A DNA stretch of 36,585 nucleotides from positions 1 through 36,585 of the forward strand of contig CABSAN010000019.1 of assembly GCA_902475785.1 (NCBI GenBank). Direction: 5' to 3'. Below the pieces are notes generated by a model that saw nothing but the letters and a program-made list of their open reading frames with translations, had not been told where the DNA came from and searched no databases. Both the position numbers and the translations under genes were made by a program. This document shows positions 22,752-30,075 of the stretch, piece after piece (position 1 is the stretch's first letter; each line of letters opens with the position of its first letter). The DNA is from an uncultured Collinsella sp. GTDB taxonomy: Bacteria; Actinomycetota; Coriobacteriia; Coriobacteriales; Coriobacteriaceae.

Positions 22752-23375
22752 TTAGCCTTCGAGCTGAGCCACCTTGTAGCGGTAGGCTGCGGCGATGACG
22801 TCCTTGCAGCCTTCGCGGCCCAGCTTGGCGCGGTTGACGACGATGTCTTTACCGCTCGTCATCTTCCACTTTCCGGCACTGTAGCGCTTATAGAACGCCT
22901 CGCGCGCCTTCTGCTGCTGCTTGACCAGCTTGGCGCCCTTCTTTTTGTTAAGGCCACGCTTCTTACGCACGATCTCAACGCGGTCCTCAAAGGGAGCGGT
23001 CACCAACACGGCAATGTGGTTGGGGTTGTTACGCAACAGGTAATCGGACAGGCGGCCTTCGATAATGCAGCTCTCGGTCTCGCCCAGATCCAAAATCACC
23101 TGGCTCATCTTTTGGAACAACTTGTCCGAGTACGAACGCGCGTCGTAACGGTCGGGCAGAAACGCCATGTTCTCCACGGCCAGGCGCTCGTCGTAAGCGG
23201 CCATCTTGTCGAGCGACTCGCCTGCGCGCAGCGAAGCACGCACCAGCAGCTCGTTATCGTACAGCGGAATCCCCAACTCGTTGGCAAGCATGCGACCAAT
23301 CTCGTGGCCTTCGGCGCCAAAGTCGCGCGCGATGGTAATGACCACAGGACTCTTCTTATTCACCAGATCGCTCAT
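22752..23375 (-). CDS. Cytidylate kinase-like family protein
   Basis: A 207-residue protein of the cytidylate-kinase-like P-loop family (AAA_26 type). The N-terminus VVITIARDFGAEGHEIGRML (about 11-30) is the family's variant nucleotide loop, followed by LANELGIPLYDNELL. The middle contains CIIEGRLSDYLLRN and VLVTAPFEDRVEIV, matching the Walker B and LID-adjacent regions. The Lys-rich stretch RKKRGLNKKKGAKLVKQQQK is characteristic of this group. Homologues are common in anaerobic gut bacteria, usually uncharacterised, sometimes beside transporters. True Cmk activity is doubtful because the canonical GPxGSGKS loop is absent. The start at 23375 follows AGAAAGGA. It lies downstream of the amino-acid ABC operon but is separated from it by a long hairpin. 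Confidence 0.85.
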   Translation of the reverse strand: MSDLVNKKSPVVITIARDFGAEGHEIGRMLANELGIPLYDNELLVRASLRAGESLDKMAAYDERLAVENMAFLPDRYDARSYSDKLFQKMSQVILDLGETESCIIEGRLSDYLLRNNPNHIAVLVTAPFEDRVEIVRKKRGLNKKKGAKLVKQQQKAREAFYKRYSAGKWKMTSGKDIVVNRAKLGREGCKDVIAAAYRYKVAQLEG

Positions 23376-23440
23376 CGCGATTCCTTTCTAACAAATGAGA
23401 AATAGGCAATTCCTGATTCCCATTTTGTCACTTAGACCGT

Positions 23441-23544
23441 CCTGGTTTCCCAAGTGCGGCAGATTGCCCCGAAAGAGGAGCGCCGCGTACTAAATGTACG
23501 CAAGCGACGATTGAGGGGCAAGGTGCCGTGCTTGGGGAAGCAGG
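23441..23544. repeat. Long imperfect hairpin between ABC permease and kinase-like gene
   Basis: The arms 23441-23470 and 23515-23544 match at about 24 of 30 positions (for example CCCAAG with CTTGGG, TTGCCCC with GGGGCAA). At the tip is a perfect GCGTAC-TAAAT-GTACGC hairpin (23485-23501). It ends one base before the permease stop codon. The complex fold without a T-run suggests a repeat element or structured RNA rather than a plain terminator. Confidence 0.75.
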
Positions 23545-23545
23545 A

Positions 23546-24184
23546 CTATGCGGCCACGATACGGCGTTGATATGCCCTCACCAGCAGCGAGATACCAAAG
23601 TTGAGCACAAAGTACATCGCAAACACCAGGCCGTAGAGCATAAGCACCTGCGACAGGTCGATCGCATGGGCCATCACGACGTTTGCCGTGTACATGAGCT
23701 CAGCCACGTTAATGCCCGAAAGATACGAGCTGTCCTTGATGACGGTCGTGCACTGGCTAAACAGCGCCGGAATGATCGTCTTAAACGTCTGCGGCAGAAT
23801 GATGTAGCGCATGGTGGCAAAGAAGCCGAAGCCCTGGCTCTGCGCTGCCTCAAACTGGCCGCGCGGAATCGAGTTGAGGCCGCCGCGCACAATCTCGGCC
23901 ATAACAGCGCTGGTAAACAGCGTAAAGGCGATGGTCGAAATCACAATGTCCAAACCCTGCACCGTAAAGTAGATAAACAGGATCCACAGCAGGTTCGGCG
24001 TGCAACGGAACAGCTCGATATAGGCGCTCACCAAAATACGGAACGGGCGGAGCGCATAGCTTTTAACGAGCGCCAGCACCGTGCCAAAGATGAGCGAGAA
24101 AAAGATCGACAGCGCCGAGATCTCGATCGTCTTAACAAAGCCGCCCCAAATGTAGAGCAGGTTGGTCGCGTTGAAGATTTCCAT
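23546..24184 (-). CDS. Amino-acid ABC transporter permease (second)
   Basis: A 212-residue His/Glu/Gln-type (HisM/GlnP family) permease with about five membrane helices. The cytoplasmic EAA coupling loop reads IPRGQFEAAQSQGFGF around 107-122, which contacts the ATPase. The N-terminal helix region (GGFVKTIEISALSIFFSLIFG) and the ELFRCTPNLLWILF segment are typical for polar amino-acid importers. It starts 3 bases after the stop of the upstream permease gene, so the two are translationally coupled and likely form a heterodimeric channel. It is the last gene of the operon ATPase, binding protein, permease, permease. Specificity must be judged from the binding protein (probably acidic amino acids). 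Confidence 0.92.
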   Translation of the reverse strand: MEIFNATNLLYIWGGFVKTIEISALSIFFSLIFGTVLALVKSYALRPFRILVSAYIELFRCTPNLLWILFIYFTVQGLDIVISTIAFTLFTSAVMAEIVRGGLNSIPRGQFEAAQSQGFGFFATMRYIILPQTFKTIIPALFSQCTTVIKDSSYLSGINVAELMYTANVVMAHAIDLSQVLMLYGLVFAMYFVLNFGISLLVRAYQRRIVAA

Positions 24185-24187
24185 GCG

Positions 24188-24934
24188 CTAGGCCTCCTCT
24201 ACGTTGTCGAGCCCCAGCTCGGCCAGGCTCACGCCGCGCGGACGCTCCTTGGAGCGGCGCTCGAGCCACTGCACCAGCATGGCGAGCGGAAAGCAGATGA
24301 TGAAGTACATAAGGCAGCAGACGATGTATCCCTGCAGGTAACCGTACAGGCTCACAAAGTTGTCGGAACGGTACATAAGGTCGCCGCCGGCCACAAGCGC
24401 CAGCACCGACGTGTTCTTGACCAAGTTGAGCGCCTGGTTACACAGCGGCGGCAGAATGATCTTGAACGTCTGGGGCAGCACGATGTACCAGTACGCCTGC
24501 GCACGGGTGAAGCCCTGGCTCTGGGCCGCCTCCATCTGACCGCGCGGAACCGCCTCGATACCGGTGCGGATGACCTCCGAGATGTAGGCCGCGTGATACA
24601 GGCCCACGCCCAAGAAGCCCAGCACGAACGGCGCGATGCGCACCGGCTGGTCGGCACCGGTTATGGCCTGCAAAAACTGCGGACCGGCCATGTACATAAA
24701 GAGCACCTGCACGGGCAACGGGGTGTTCTGGTAAAACTCCACGTACACGCGGCTTATGGCGCGCAGCACGCGCGAGCGAGTGGTAGAGAACACGCCCAGC
24801 AGCGTGCCCAGTACCAGCGACAGCAGCAGACCGGCAACGACCACTTGCAGCGTCACGCCAAAGCCCTCCCAGAAGGGCCCCATGTTTTGAAATGTCGTCG
24901 ACCAACGGTCGGCGTCAAATAATCCTTCGAGCAT
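24188..24934 (-). CDS. Amino-acid ABC transporter permease (first)
   Basis: A 248-residue partner permease of the HisM/GlnP family. It carries the EAA loop VPRGQMEAAQSQGFTR, the helix LQVVVAGLLLSLVLGTLLG and the YVEFYQNTPLPVQVLF segment. It has a slightly longer C-terminal tail (RPRGVSLAELGLDNVEEA) than the second permease. The start at 24934 is preferred over 25003 because AAGGAAGGA lies just upstream and the longer version reaches into the end of the binding-protein gene. The gap to that gene is 25 bp, so one transcript is likely. The two permeases are clearly related to each other, as expected for a heterodimer from duplication. Confidence 0.92.
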   Translation of the reverse strand: MLEGLFDADRWSTTFQNMGPFWEGFGVTLQVVVAGLLLSLVLGTLLGVFSTTRSRVLRAISRVYVEFYQNTPLPVQVLFMYMAGPQFLQAITGADQPVRIAPFVLGFLGVGLYHAAYISEVIRTGIEAVPRGQMEAAQSQGFTRAQAYWYIVLPQTFKIILPPLCNQALNLVKNTSVLALVAGGDLMYRSDNFVSLYGYLQGYIVCCLMYFIICFPLAMLVQWLERRSKERPRGVSLAELGLDNVEEA

Positions 24935-24959
24935 TTGATTCCTTCCTTGGACGATGCGC

Positions 24960-25835
24960 CTATACAAGACCCCAGGTCTTAACCTCTTGGTCGAGCCAGC
25001 CATCGGCCAGGCGATCGCAAATCACCTGATCGACCACGGCGGAAAGGTCGCAGCCCTTCTTGGTCGCCACGCCGTAGCCCTGCTCGCCAAACTTGACCTC
25101 GGGTTGCAGAAGCTCAACGGTCTCGTTCATGTAGCCGGCCAGCGTGGAGCGGTCCATGGCAAAGACGTCGATATTGCCGGCGTCGAGCGAACTCTTGATG
25201 ATGGGGTAGCCACTAAAGGCCCTAAACTCGGGCTTGCAGCTAAAGCCGTTGTCCTTGATCATCTGCTCGATCAGGCCCTGCGTGGTGGCACCCTGGCTCA
25301 CGCCGATGACCTTGCCGTCCAGGTCCTCAATCGAGGTAAAGCCCGAACGCTTCTTGACCATGAGCCCCACGTAGTCGGTGCGGTACGGCGTCGAGAAATC
25401 CCAGCTCTTCTTGCGCTCGTCGGTGATGGTGTAGGTCGCCGCGACCACATCGAGCTGGCCGTTATCGATCAGCGGGCCGCGCGTCTTGGGCGTCACGTCG
25501 GTAAACTCGACAAGCTCCTGGGCGCGGGCCTCCTTGTAGCTCACGCCAAAGACGGCAGCGGCGATCTGGTAGCACAAATCGACTTCCATGCCCTCAAAGC
25601 GGCCCTTGGCGGTGTCGTAATAGCCGTAGCCGGGAACGTCCTTCTTAACGCCGGCATTCAGATGGCCACGCGACTTGATGGCCGCAAGCTTGGACCCCTT
25701 GTCGGAGCCCTCGCCGCTGGTGGAGTTGCCGCAACCGGCAAGCGCGGTCCCCGTCAGCGCAAGCATGCCGGCGCCAGCCAGCTGCAAAAAGTGACGGCGC
25801 GACACGGCCGCCCTCATCATATCCGTCATGTCCAT
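24960..25835 (-). CDS. Amino-acid ABC transporter substrate-binding lipoprotein
   Basis: A 291-residue solute-binding protein of family 3. The N-terminus has a twin-arginine motif (SRRHFLQLAG) leading into a lipobox LAGC, so it is probably Tat-exported and lipid-anchored on the outer face of the membrane. After the Ser/Gly linker the mature domain begins LAAIKSRGHLNAGVKKDVPG, with GRFEGMEVDLCYQIA, DVVAATYTITDERK and VGLMVKKRSG as in PEB1/GlnH-type proteins. The KKDVPGYGYYD pattern resembles aspartate/glutamate-binding PEB1, so acidic amino acids are my best guess. The start could be the ATG at 25835 or a GTG at 25838, both just after the ATPase stop; it is second in the operon. Confidence 0.9.
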   Translation of the reverse strand: MDMTDMMRAAVSRRHFLQLAGAGMLALTGTALAGCGNSTSGEGSDKGSKLAAIKSRGHLNAGVKKDVPGYGYYDTAKGRFEGMEVDLCYQIAAAVFGVSYKEARAQELVEFTDVTPKTRGPLIDNGQLDVVAATYTITDERKKSWDFSTPYRTDYVGLMVKKRSGFTSIEDLDGKVIGVSQGATTQGLIEQMIKDNGFSCKPEFRAFSGYPIIKSSLDAGNIDVFAMDRSTLAGYMNETVELLQPEVKFGEQGYGVATKKGCDLSAVVDQVICDRLADGWLDQEVKTWGLV

Positions 25836-25843
25836 CACCGCGC

Positions 25844-26575
25844 CTAGTGCAGAATCTTGGACAGGAACTCGCGGCAGCGCGGGTTCTCGGGGTTATCGAA
25901 GAAGTGCTCGGGCGTGCCCTCCTCCAGAATGCGGCCGTCCTCCATAAAGATGACGCGGTCGGCCACCTGGCGCGCAAAGCCCATCTCGTGCGTCACGCAG
26001 ATCATGGTGATGTCCTCCTGCGCGAGCTCAATCATAACGTCCAGAACCTCCTGGACCATCTCGGGGTCGAGCGCCGAGGTCGGCTCGTCAAACAGGATGA
26101 TGGGCTGCTTGGTGCACAGGGCACGGGCGATGGCGATGCGCTGCTGTTGACCACCCGAGAGATTCTGCGGATACTCGCCGGCCTTATGCGCCATGCCGAC
26201 GCGCTTGAGCGCAGCGATGGCGATCTCGGTCGCCTCCTCCTTGCTCTTCTTTTGCAGCTTGATGGGCGCGAGCGTCAGGTTGCCCAGCACCGTCATGTTG
26301 GGATACAAGTTGAACTGCTGAAACACCATGGAGCTGTACTTGCGAGCCATCTCCAGGTGATTCTTTTTGGTGAGCGGCGTACCGTCGATGACGACCTCGC
26401 CCGACGTGGGCTCCTCCAGATAATCGACGCAACGGATGAGCGTCGACTTACCCGAGCCGGAAGGCCCGATCATTACGAGCTTCTCGCCGCGCTTGACGGT
26501 GAGATTGATATCTTTAAGCACATGCAGGTCGCCAAAGTACTTGTTGAGATGCTTGATCTCGATCATGTCTGCCAT
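25844..26575 (-). CDS. glnQ: Amino-acid ABC transporter ATP-binding protein
   Basis: A 243-residue ABC ATPase of the polar amino-acid family. It has Walker A GPSGSGKST (about 38-46), Q-loop VFQQFNLYPN, signature LSGGQQQRIAIARAL (about 144-158), Walker B IILFDEPTSALDPE and switch histidine in CVTHEMGFA. The sequence is close to the canonical GlnQ/HisP pattern throughout and of normal length. It is the first gene of its operon on the minus strand, with GGAAGGGA before the ATG, followed by the binding protein and two permeases. The symbol denotes the family; glutamine specificity is not implied. The upstream gap holds a large palindrome (26696-26764) and the terminator of the yqeY gene. Confidence 0.95.
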   Translation of the reverse strand: MADMIEIKHLNKYFGDLHVLKDINLTVKRGEKLVMIGPSGSGKSTLIRCVDYLEEPTSGEVVIDGTPLTKKNHLEMARKYSSMVFQQFNLYPNMTVLGNLTLAPIKLQKKSKEEATEIAIAALKRVGMAHKAGEYPQNLSGGQQQRIAIARALCTKQPIILFDEPTSALDPEMVQEVLDVMIELAQEDITMICVTHEMGFARQVADRVIFMEDGRILEEGTPEHFFDNPENPRCREFLSKILH

Positions 26576-26695
26576 GAATGTCCCTTCCCTGCGTTTACAC
26601 GAGTTGAACTATTGTACGGAAAGAATCACGTTTCCGCAGCCCACACTACATTCCCGTAAAGAACCCGCAACCTTTCACCCACTCATTGGGGACAC

Positions 26696-26764
26696 ACTCA
26701 TTGGGGACAGACTTAAATGAGTGCCCAATGAGTAGGTACTCATTTAAGCCTGTCCCCGATGAGT
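26696..26764. repeat. Large GGGGACAG palindrome with 27-bp arms ACTCATT...
   Basis: The arms at 26696-26722 and 26738-26764 match at 25 of 27 positions when one is complemented (ACTCATTGGGGACAG, ACTTAAATGAGT). An extra partial unit ACTCATTGGGGACA lies at 26681-26694. Each arm itself carries the GGGGACAG core and ends in ACTCAT/ATGAGT, so smaller palindromes are nested inside. It fills the gap between the ABC operon and the yqeY terminator. Confidence 0.8.
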
Positions 26765-26775
26765 GCCCAGCCCAG

Positions 26776-26810
26776 CAAAAAGGGGCGCGACCGCAATGGT
26801 CACGCCCCCT
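26776..26810 (-). terminator. Intrinsic terminator after the yqeY gene
   Basis: On the minus strand, GGGGCGTGACC and GGTCGCGCCCC pair with a 5-base loop (ATTGC) and are followed by TTTTT (complement of 26777-26781). It ends the prsA-like/yqeY transcript. Confidence 0.85.
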
Positions 26811-26837
26811 CAACATCAACTATGTACCGCTCGGCCC

Positions 26838-27281
26838 CTACGCAAGCTTTGCGCCGACAATCTTTGCTGCTGCCGGCTTATCGAAGTTACCGCCAGTGGC
26901 CTTACCCAGAGCGCCCATGACCTGGCCCATCTGCTTCTTAGAGGTCGCGCCCAGCTCGGCGATAACCTGCTCGATCAGGGCCTCGAGTTCCTCGCCCGAA
27001 ACCTGCGCGGGCAGCAGGCTCTCCAGAATCTTGACCTGCTCGGTCAGGTTGTCGGTACGCTCCTGGTCGGTACCGGCCTTAATGGACATCTCCAGCGTCT
27101 CGCTCGTCTGCTTAATCAGACGCTTGATCATGCTGTTGACGTCTTCCTCGGTCACATCACGACGCTCGTTGACCTCGATGTTCTTCACCTCGGCCTTAAC
27201 CTGGCGAATGATGGACAGGCGAACCTTGTCCTTAGCCTTCATGGCCGCGATCATTTCCTTCTGCAGCTCTTCGTTGGTCAT
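26838..27281 (-). CDS. GatB/YqeY domain-containing protein
   Basis: A 147-residue protein matching the stand-alone YqeY family in length and sequence. It has an N-terminal helical half (MKAKDKVRLSIIRQVKAEVKN, then IKRLIKQTSETLEM) and a C-terminal half resembling the tail of GatB (VIAELGATSKKQMGQVMGAL, then GGNFDKPAAAKIVGAKL). GatB tails bind tRNA in the amidotransferase complex; the role of free YqeY proteins is not established. The start at 27281 is chosen because GAGGAGG lies 8 bases before it; the reading frame stays open further but lacks family similarity there. It follows the foldase gene by 54 bp, with a small hairpin (27305-27330) in the gap, and ends at a strong terminator. Confidence 0.9.
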   Translation of the reverse strand: MTNEELQKEMIAAMKAKDKVRLSIIRQVKAEVKNIEVNERRDVTEEDVNSMIKRLIKQTSETLEMSIKAGTDQERTDNLTEQVKILESLLPAQVSGEELEALIEQVIAELGATSKKQMGQVMGALGKATGGNFDKPAAAKIVGAKLA

Positions 27282-27304
27282 CTGCAAATCCTCCTCAATA
27301 GTGC

Positions 27305-27330
27305 GGGCGGCACTCACACGAGCGCCGCCC
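27305..27330 (-). other. Small GC-rich hairpin between the foldase and yqeY genes
   Basis: GGGCGGC and GCCGCCC (7-bp stem, about 12-base loop) lie just after the foldase stop and before the yqeY ribosome site. No T-run follows, so it may dampen transcription or stabilise the upstream mRNA rather than terminate. Confidence 0.4.
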
Positions 27331-27335
27331 CATGA

Positions 27336-28559
27336 TTACTTAGTCGTCGACGAATCGTCGGTCGAACTCTTGGTGACACCCTTCAGGCTGACGTTGTACG
27401 GCACGTCCTTGGGCATGGGGTTAACGGTGATGTCGGCGTCCTTCTTGTACTGCTCCAGCCACTCGCTGTACGCGGTGCTTGCCGCCTGCGTCTTCACCAC
27501 GTTGGAGACGTACTTCTTGATGTCCTTGGGCACCTGCTTAATGTCATCGACCTGATTATCGACATGGAAGTAGTCGGTGCACTTGATGATGTGATAACCA
27601 TAGGTCGACTCGACGACGCCGCTCACATCGCCCTTGTTGAGTCCCTCGAGCGCCGCCTGGTAGCTGTCGACGAAGGTGGTGAGCTTGTCCCAGCCCACAT
27701 CGCCCTTCTTCTCCTTGGAGCCGGTGTCGTCGGAATACTGCTCCACGGCATCCTCAAAGCTCAGCTCGCCGGAGTTGATCTTGTCCAGGCACTCCTGCGC
27801 CTTGGCCTTGGCGGCAGCCTTGTCCTCGTCGGATGCGTCGGAATCGACCTTGATCAGGATATTCGACGAACGACGGGCATCGTTGTAGTTGGACAGGTTC
27901 TCATTGATGTAATCGACAATCTCGCTGTCCTTGGGCTTGCTGGTGGGTGCCACGGCATCCTTGAGCTTCTGCTGCGCCAGGCTCTCCTTGAGCGAATCCT
28001 TGTAGGTGTCCTCGGTGTAGCCGTAGGTCTTAAGCGTCTTCTTAAAGGTCTTGGCGCCGCCCGCGCTCTTGCACGCGTCCTTCCAAGCCTTCTCGACCTC
28101 CTTGTCCGACACCGTCACGCCGTTTTCCTTCTGCGCCTGCTGAAGCAGAATCTGCTGCGCGTAGGAGTCGATGAGCTGCTTGCGGTACTTCTTGGGTGTG
28201 AGGTCGTTGTCGACCAGGTACTGTGCCCAGTCCTTGTCCTTGGTGTAGCCGTAGGACGTGCGCATGCTCATGATCTGCTTGGTCACGGTGTCCTCGGTGA
28301 GGTTGGTGCCGTTGATGGTAGCAGCCACGCCACCAGTAAGCTTATAGCCCGAGCTGGCACTTTCGGTCTGCGACATCAGGCCGGAGCACGCCATGGCCGA
28401 GACGGAAAGCAGCATCGCCAGCACGCCGATGACCACCAGGACAATCTTGACGGTCTTGGACACATAGGTCTTGCGCTGCTTCTTACGAGAGCTGGAGGCG
28501 GCGCGGGACCGCTGCTCGGGCGTCGGCGCGGCCTCGGGGTTCTTTTTCTTGTTTGCCAT
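27336..28559 (-). CDS. PrsA-like extracytoplasmic foldase (parvulin-type peptidyl-prolyl isomerase)
   Basis: A 407-residue membrane-tethered chaperone. The first 36 residues are basic and cytoplasmic (RKKQRKTYVSKTVK), followed by one hydrophobic segment (about 37-58) that ends in SAMAC, a weak lipobox, so it may be either a lipoprotein or N-terminally anchored. A SurA-N/PrsA-type helical region follows with many Lys/Glu residues. A parvulin PPIC domain spans about 226-327 (SSNILIKVDSD, LSFEDAVEQYSDD, KKGDVGWD, GVVESTYGYHIIKCTDYF). Such proteins help secreted and wall proteins fold, and the large surface proteins encoded upstream would be plausible clients. The start follows GAAAGG. It is co-oriented with yqeY. 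Confidence 0.88.
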   Translation of the reverse strand: MANKKKNPEAAPTPEQRSRAASSSRKKQRKTYVSKTVKIVLVVIGVLAMLLSVSAMACSGLMSQTESASSGYKLTGGVAATINGTNLTEDTVTKQIMSMRTSYGYTKDKDWAQYLVDNDLTPKKYRKQLIDSYAQQILLQQAQKENGVTVSDKEVEKAWKDACKSAGGAKTFKKTLKTYGYTEDTYKDSLKESLAQQKLKDAVAPTSKPKDSEIVDYINENLSNYNDARRSSNILIKVDSDASDEDKAAAKAKAQECLDKINSGELSFEDAVEQYSDDTGSKEKKGDVGWDKLTTFVDSYQAALEGLNKGDVSGVVESTYGYHIIKCTDYFHVDNQVDDIKQVPKDIKKYVSNVVKTQAASTAYSEWLEQYKKDADITVNPMPKDVPYNVSLKGVTKSSTDDSSTTK

Positions 28560-28627
28560 GTTTGGCCTTTCGCATCACGAATCGAACAAACGCCATTGTG
28601 TCACAACGCAGCCCCCGCGGCACACCT

Positions 28628-28743
28628 GGTGCATGGGGGACGGGTTAATCTGCACCATTTTGGTGCAAAGGGGACAGGTCTGGCAGTTGGCAGTTAGGGA
28701 CGTTCCTTTTCTGCCGGCAGTTAGGGACAGTCCCCAAGTGCCG
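28628..28743. repeat. Cluster of GGGGAC-core palindromes with three different arms
   Basis: Four overlapping units are seen. TGGTGCA...TGCACCA (28628-28657) surrounds TGGGGGACGGG. TGCACCATTTTGGTGCA (28651-28667) is followed by AAGGGGACAGG. GGCAG...CTGCC surrounds TTAGGGACG. CCGGCA...TGCCGG (to 28743) surrounds GTTAGGGACAGTCCCC. All lie in the 197-bp gap between the EIIA and foldase genes, which has no other content. Confidence 0.65.
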
Positions 28744-28756
28744 GCTTAGCTCCACC

Positions 28757-29221
28757 TTAGAAGTGGCGACGGATGGCGTCGACCATGCCTTGGGGCGTGG
28801 TCTGGCCGAGTACATCGGCTGCAGCGTCGGCATCCATAAAGATATTCATAAGCGCCTGCAGGGCCTCAACCTGGCCGCCCGGCTCGGCAATGCCCAGATT
28901 GATGATGATCTGCGACGGCACCGGGGCGCCCATGCCCGCCATCGCGTTGAACGTCACAGGTGCGGCGGGCTTCACCACCGCGATATAGGGCTTGGCCACA
29001 AATCCCGGATCGGAATGTGGGATGGCGATGTTGGCCGCCGGCATAGCGAGACCCGTGGGATAGGCGTCCTCGCGCGTGCGGACGGCATCGAGCCAACCGG
29101 ACGCAATGTAGCCGCGCGGGGCAAGCTCACCCTCGAGCCGCGCAAACACCTCATCCGGCGTCGCACACTCCCAATCATAAAACACCAGCTCAGGCGTAAA
29201 CAGCGCTTCGTTATCCGCCAT
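28757..29221 (-). CDS. PTS EIIA type-2 (fructose/galactitol-type) domain protein
   Basis: A 154-residue stand-alone EIIA phosphocarrier of the PTS_EIIA_2 family. It would take a phosphate from HPr on the active-site histidine H69, in the motif MPAANIAIPHSD (about 60-71), and hand it to an EIIB. The region around YPTGLAMP and the end motif (ALMNIFMDADAAADVL) fit the galactitol-type branch. There is no EIIB, EIIC, sugar enzyme or regulator next to it, so it is an orphan here. It may serve a transporter elsewhere or act as a regulator, like the nitrogen-PTS proteins. GAGAGGTGAG precedes the ATG. It lies between purN and the foldase gene on the same strand but is flanked by repeats on both sides, so co-transcription is doubtful. 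Confidence 0.85.
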   Translation of the reverse strand: MADNEALFTPELVFYDWECATPDEVFARLEGELAPRGYIASGWLDAVRTREDAYPTGLAMPAANIAIPHSDPGFVAKPYIAVVKPAAPVTFNAMAGMGAPVPSQIIINLGIAEPGGQVEALQALMNIFMDADAAADVLGQTTPQGMVDAIRRHF

Positions 29222-29238
29222 GCGCTCACCTCTCTCAC

Positions 29239-29295
29239 CTAGTCACCTGCGACGTTCTTGAATGACTAGTCGTTAAAGACCGTCCCCGATGACTA
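29239..29295. repeat. Tandem small palindromes with a GTCCCC core
   Basis: CTAGTCA/TGACTAG (29239-29245, 29263-29269) is followed by TAGTCGTT/GATGACTA (29267-29274, 29288-29295) around AAAGACCGTCCCC. It is a weak member of the GGGGAC-core set, downstream of purN. The rest of the gap to 29373 shows nothing recognisable. Confidence 0.45.
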
Positions 29296-29373
29296 CCTAA
29301 AACAAAGGATGGCCACTTGCGCCTTGGCGCCAATGACCACCCTGACTACTCGGCTAAATTGTACTGTGCGCCA

Positions 29374-30075
29374 CTAGCCGCGAGGCGCATCAATTGCGAC
29401 CTTGCCGCTCTCCAGCACGTGAACGCGGCCGTCGGCGAGCATCTGAACAACCTCGGGATACAACACATGCTCAATCGCGTGGATGTGCTCCTCGAGTGTA
29501 TCGACGTCCCAGCCCTCCTCAACAGCCAGCGCGCGCTGGGCGATGATGGGGCCGTTGTCGTAAATCTCGTTGGCAAAATGCACGGTCACGCCAGTTACCT
29601 TGACGCCGCGCGCAAAGGCATCGTCAATCGCATGCGCGCCGGTAAAGCTCGGCAGCAGCGCCGGATGCAAGTTGACCACGCGGTTGGGAAACGCCGCCAG
29701 CAGAGGCGTGTGCACCATGCGCATGTAGCCGGCCATGACCACATACTCGCAGCCGCGCTCGAGCAGCTCGTGCGCGATGATCTCGTCAGCTGCGATGGGG
29801 TCGGCATAGACATCCTTGGACAGCGTGAGTGTCTGGATGCCCGCACGCTCGGCGCGCTGCAAGCCCTTGGCCGAAGGACGGCTCGACACCACAAGCTCAA
29901 TCGAGGCGTTGAGCTTGCCGGCGGCGATCAGGTCGATCAGCGCCTGCAGGTTGGTACCCGAACCGCTGATAAGCACGCCAATCTTAAGCGGCTCGGCCGT
30001 ATCGGTGCCGGTCGGACGGGTGTAAGGCACAAAGTCCAGGCCCTCGGCGGCAGCCATCTGCTCGTTAGCGCTCAT
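29374..30075 (-). CDS. purN: Phosphoribosylglycinamide formyltransferase
   Basis: A 233-residue GAR transformylase (10-formyl-THF dependent), third step of purine synthesis. The catalytic core begins at residue 31 (KIGVLISGSGTNLQALID). The active-site residues are visible in NLHPALLPSFTG (Asn and His near 134-136) and EIYDNGPII (Asp near 175), with MAGYMRMV before them. It has about 30 extra N-terminal residues compared with typical PurN, and an internal Met at 7 would shorten this only slightly. The ATG overlaps the purM end by 11 bases (ATGAGCGCTAA), which both explains the start choice and couples translation to purM. It is the last of purF-purM-purN. Confidence 0.95.
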   Translation of the reverse strand: MSANEQMAAAEGLDFVPYTRPTGTDTAEPLKIGVLISGSGTNLQALIDLIAAGKLNASIELVVSSRPSAKGLQRAERAGIQTLTLSKDVYADPIAADEIIAHELLERGCEYVVMAGYMRMVHTPLLAAFPNRVVNLHPALLPSFTGAHAIDDAFARGVKVTGVTVHFANEIYDNGPIIAQRALAVEEGWDVDTLEEHIHAIEHVLYPEVVQMLADGRVHVLESGKVAIDAPRG

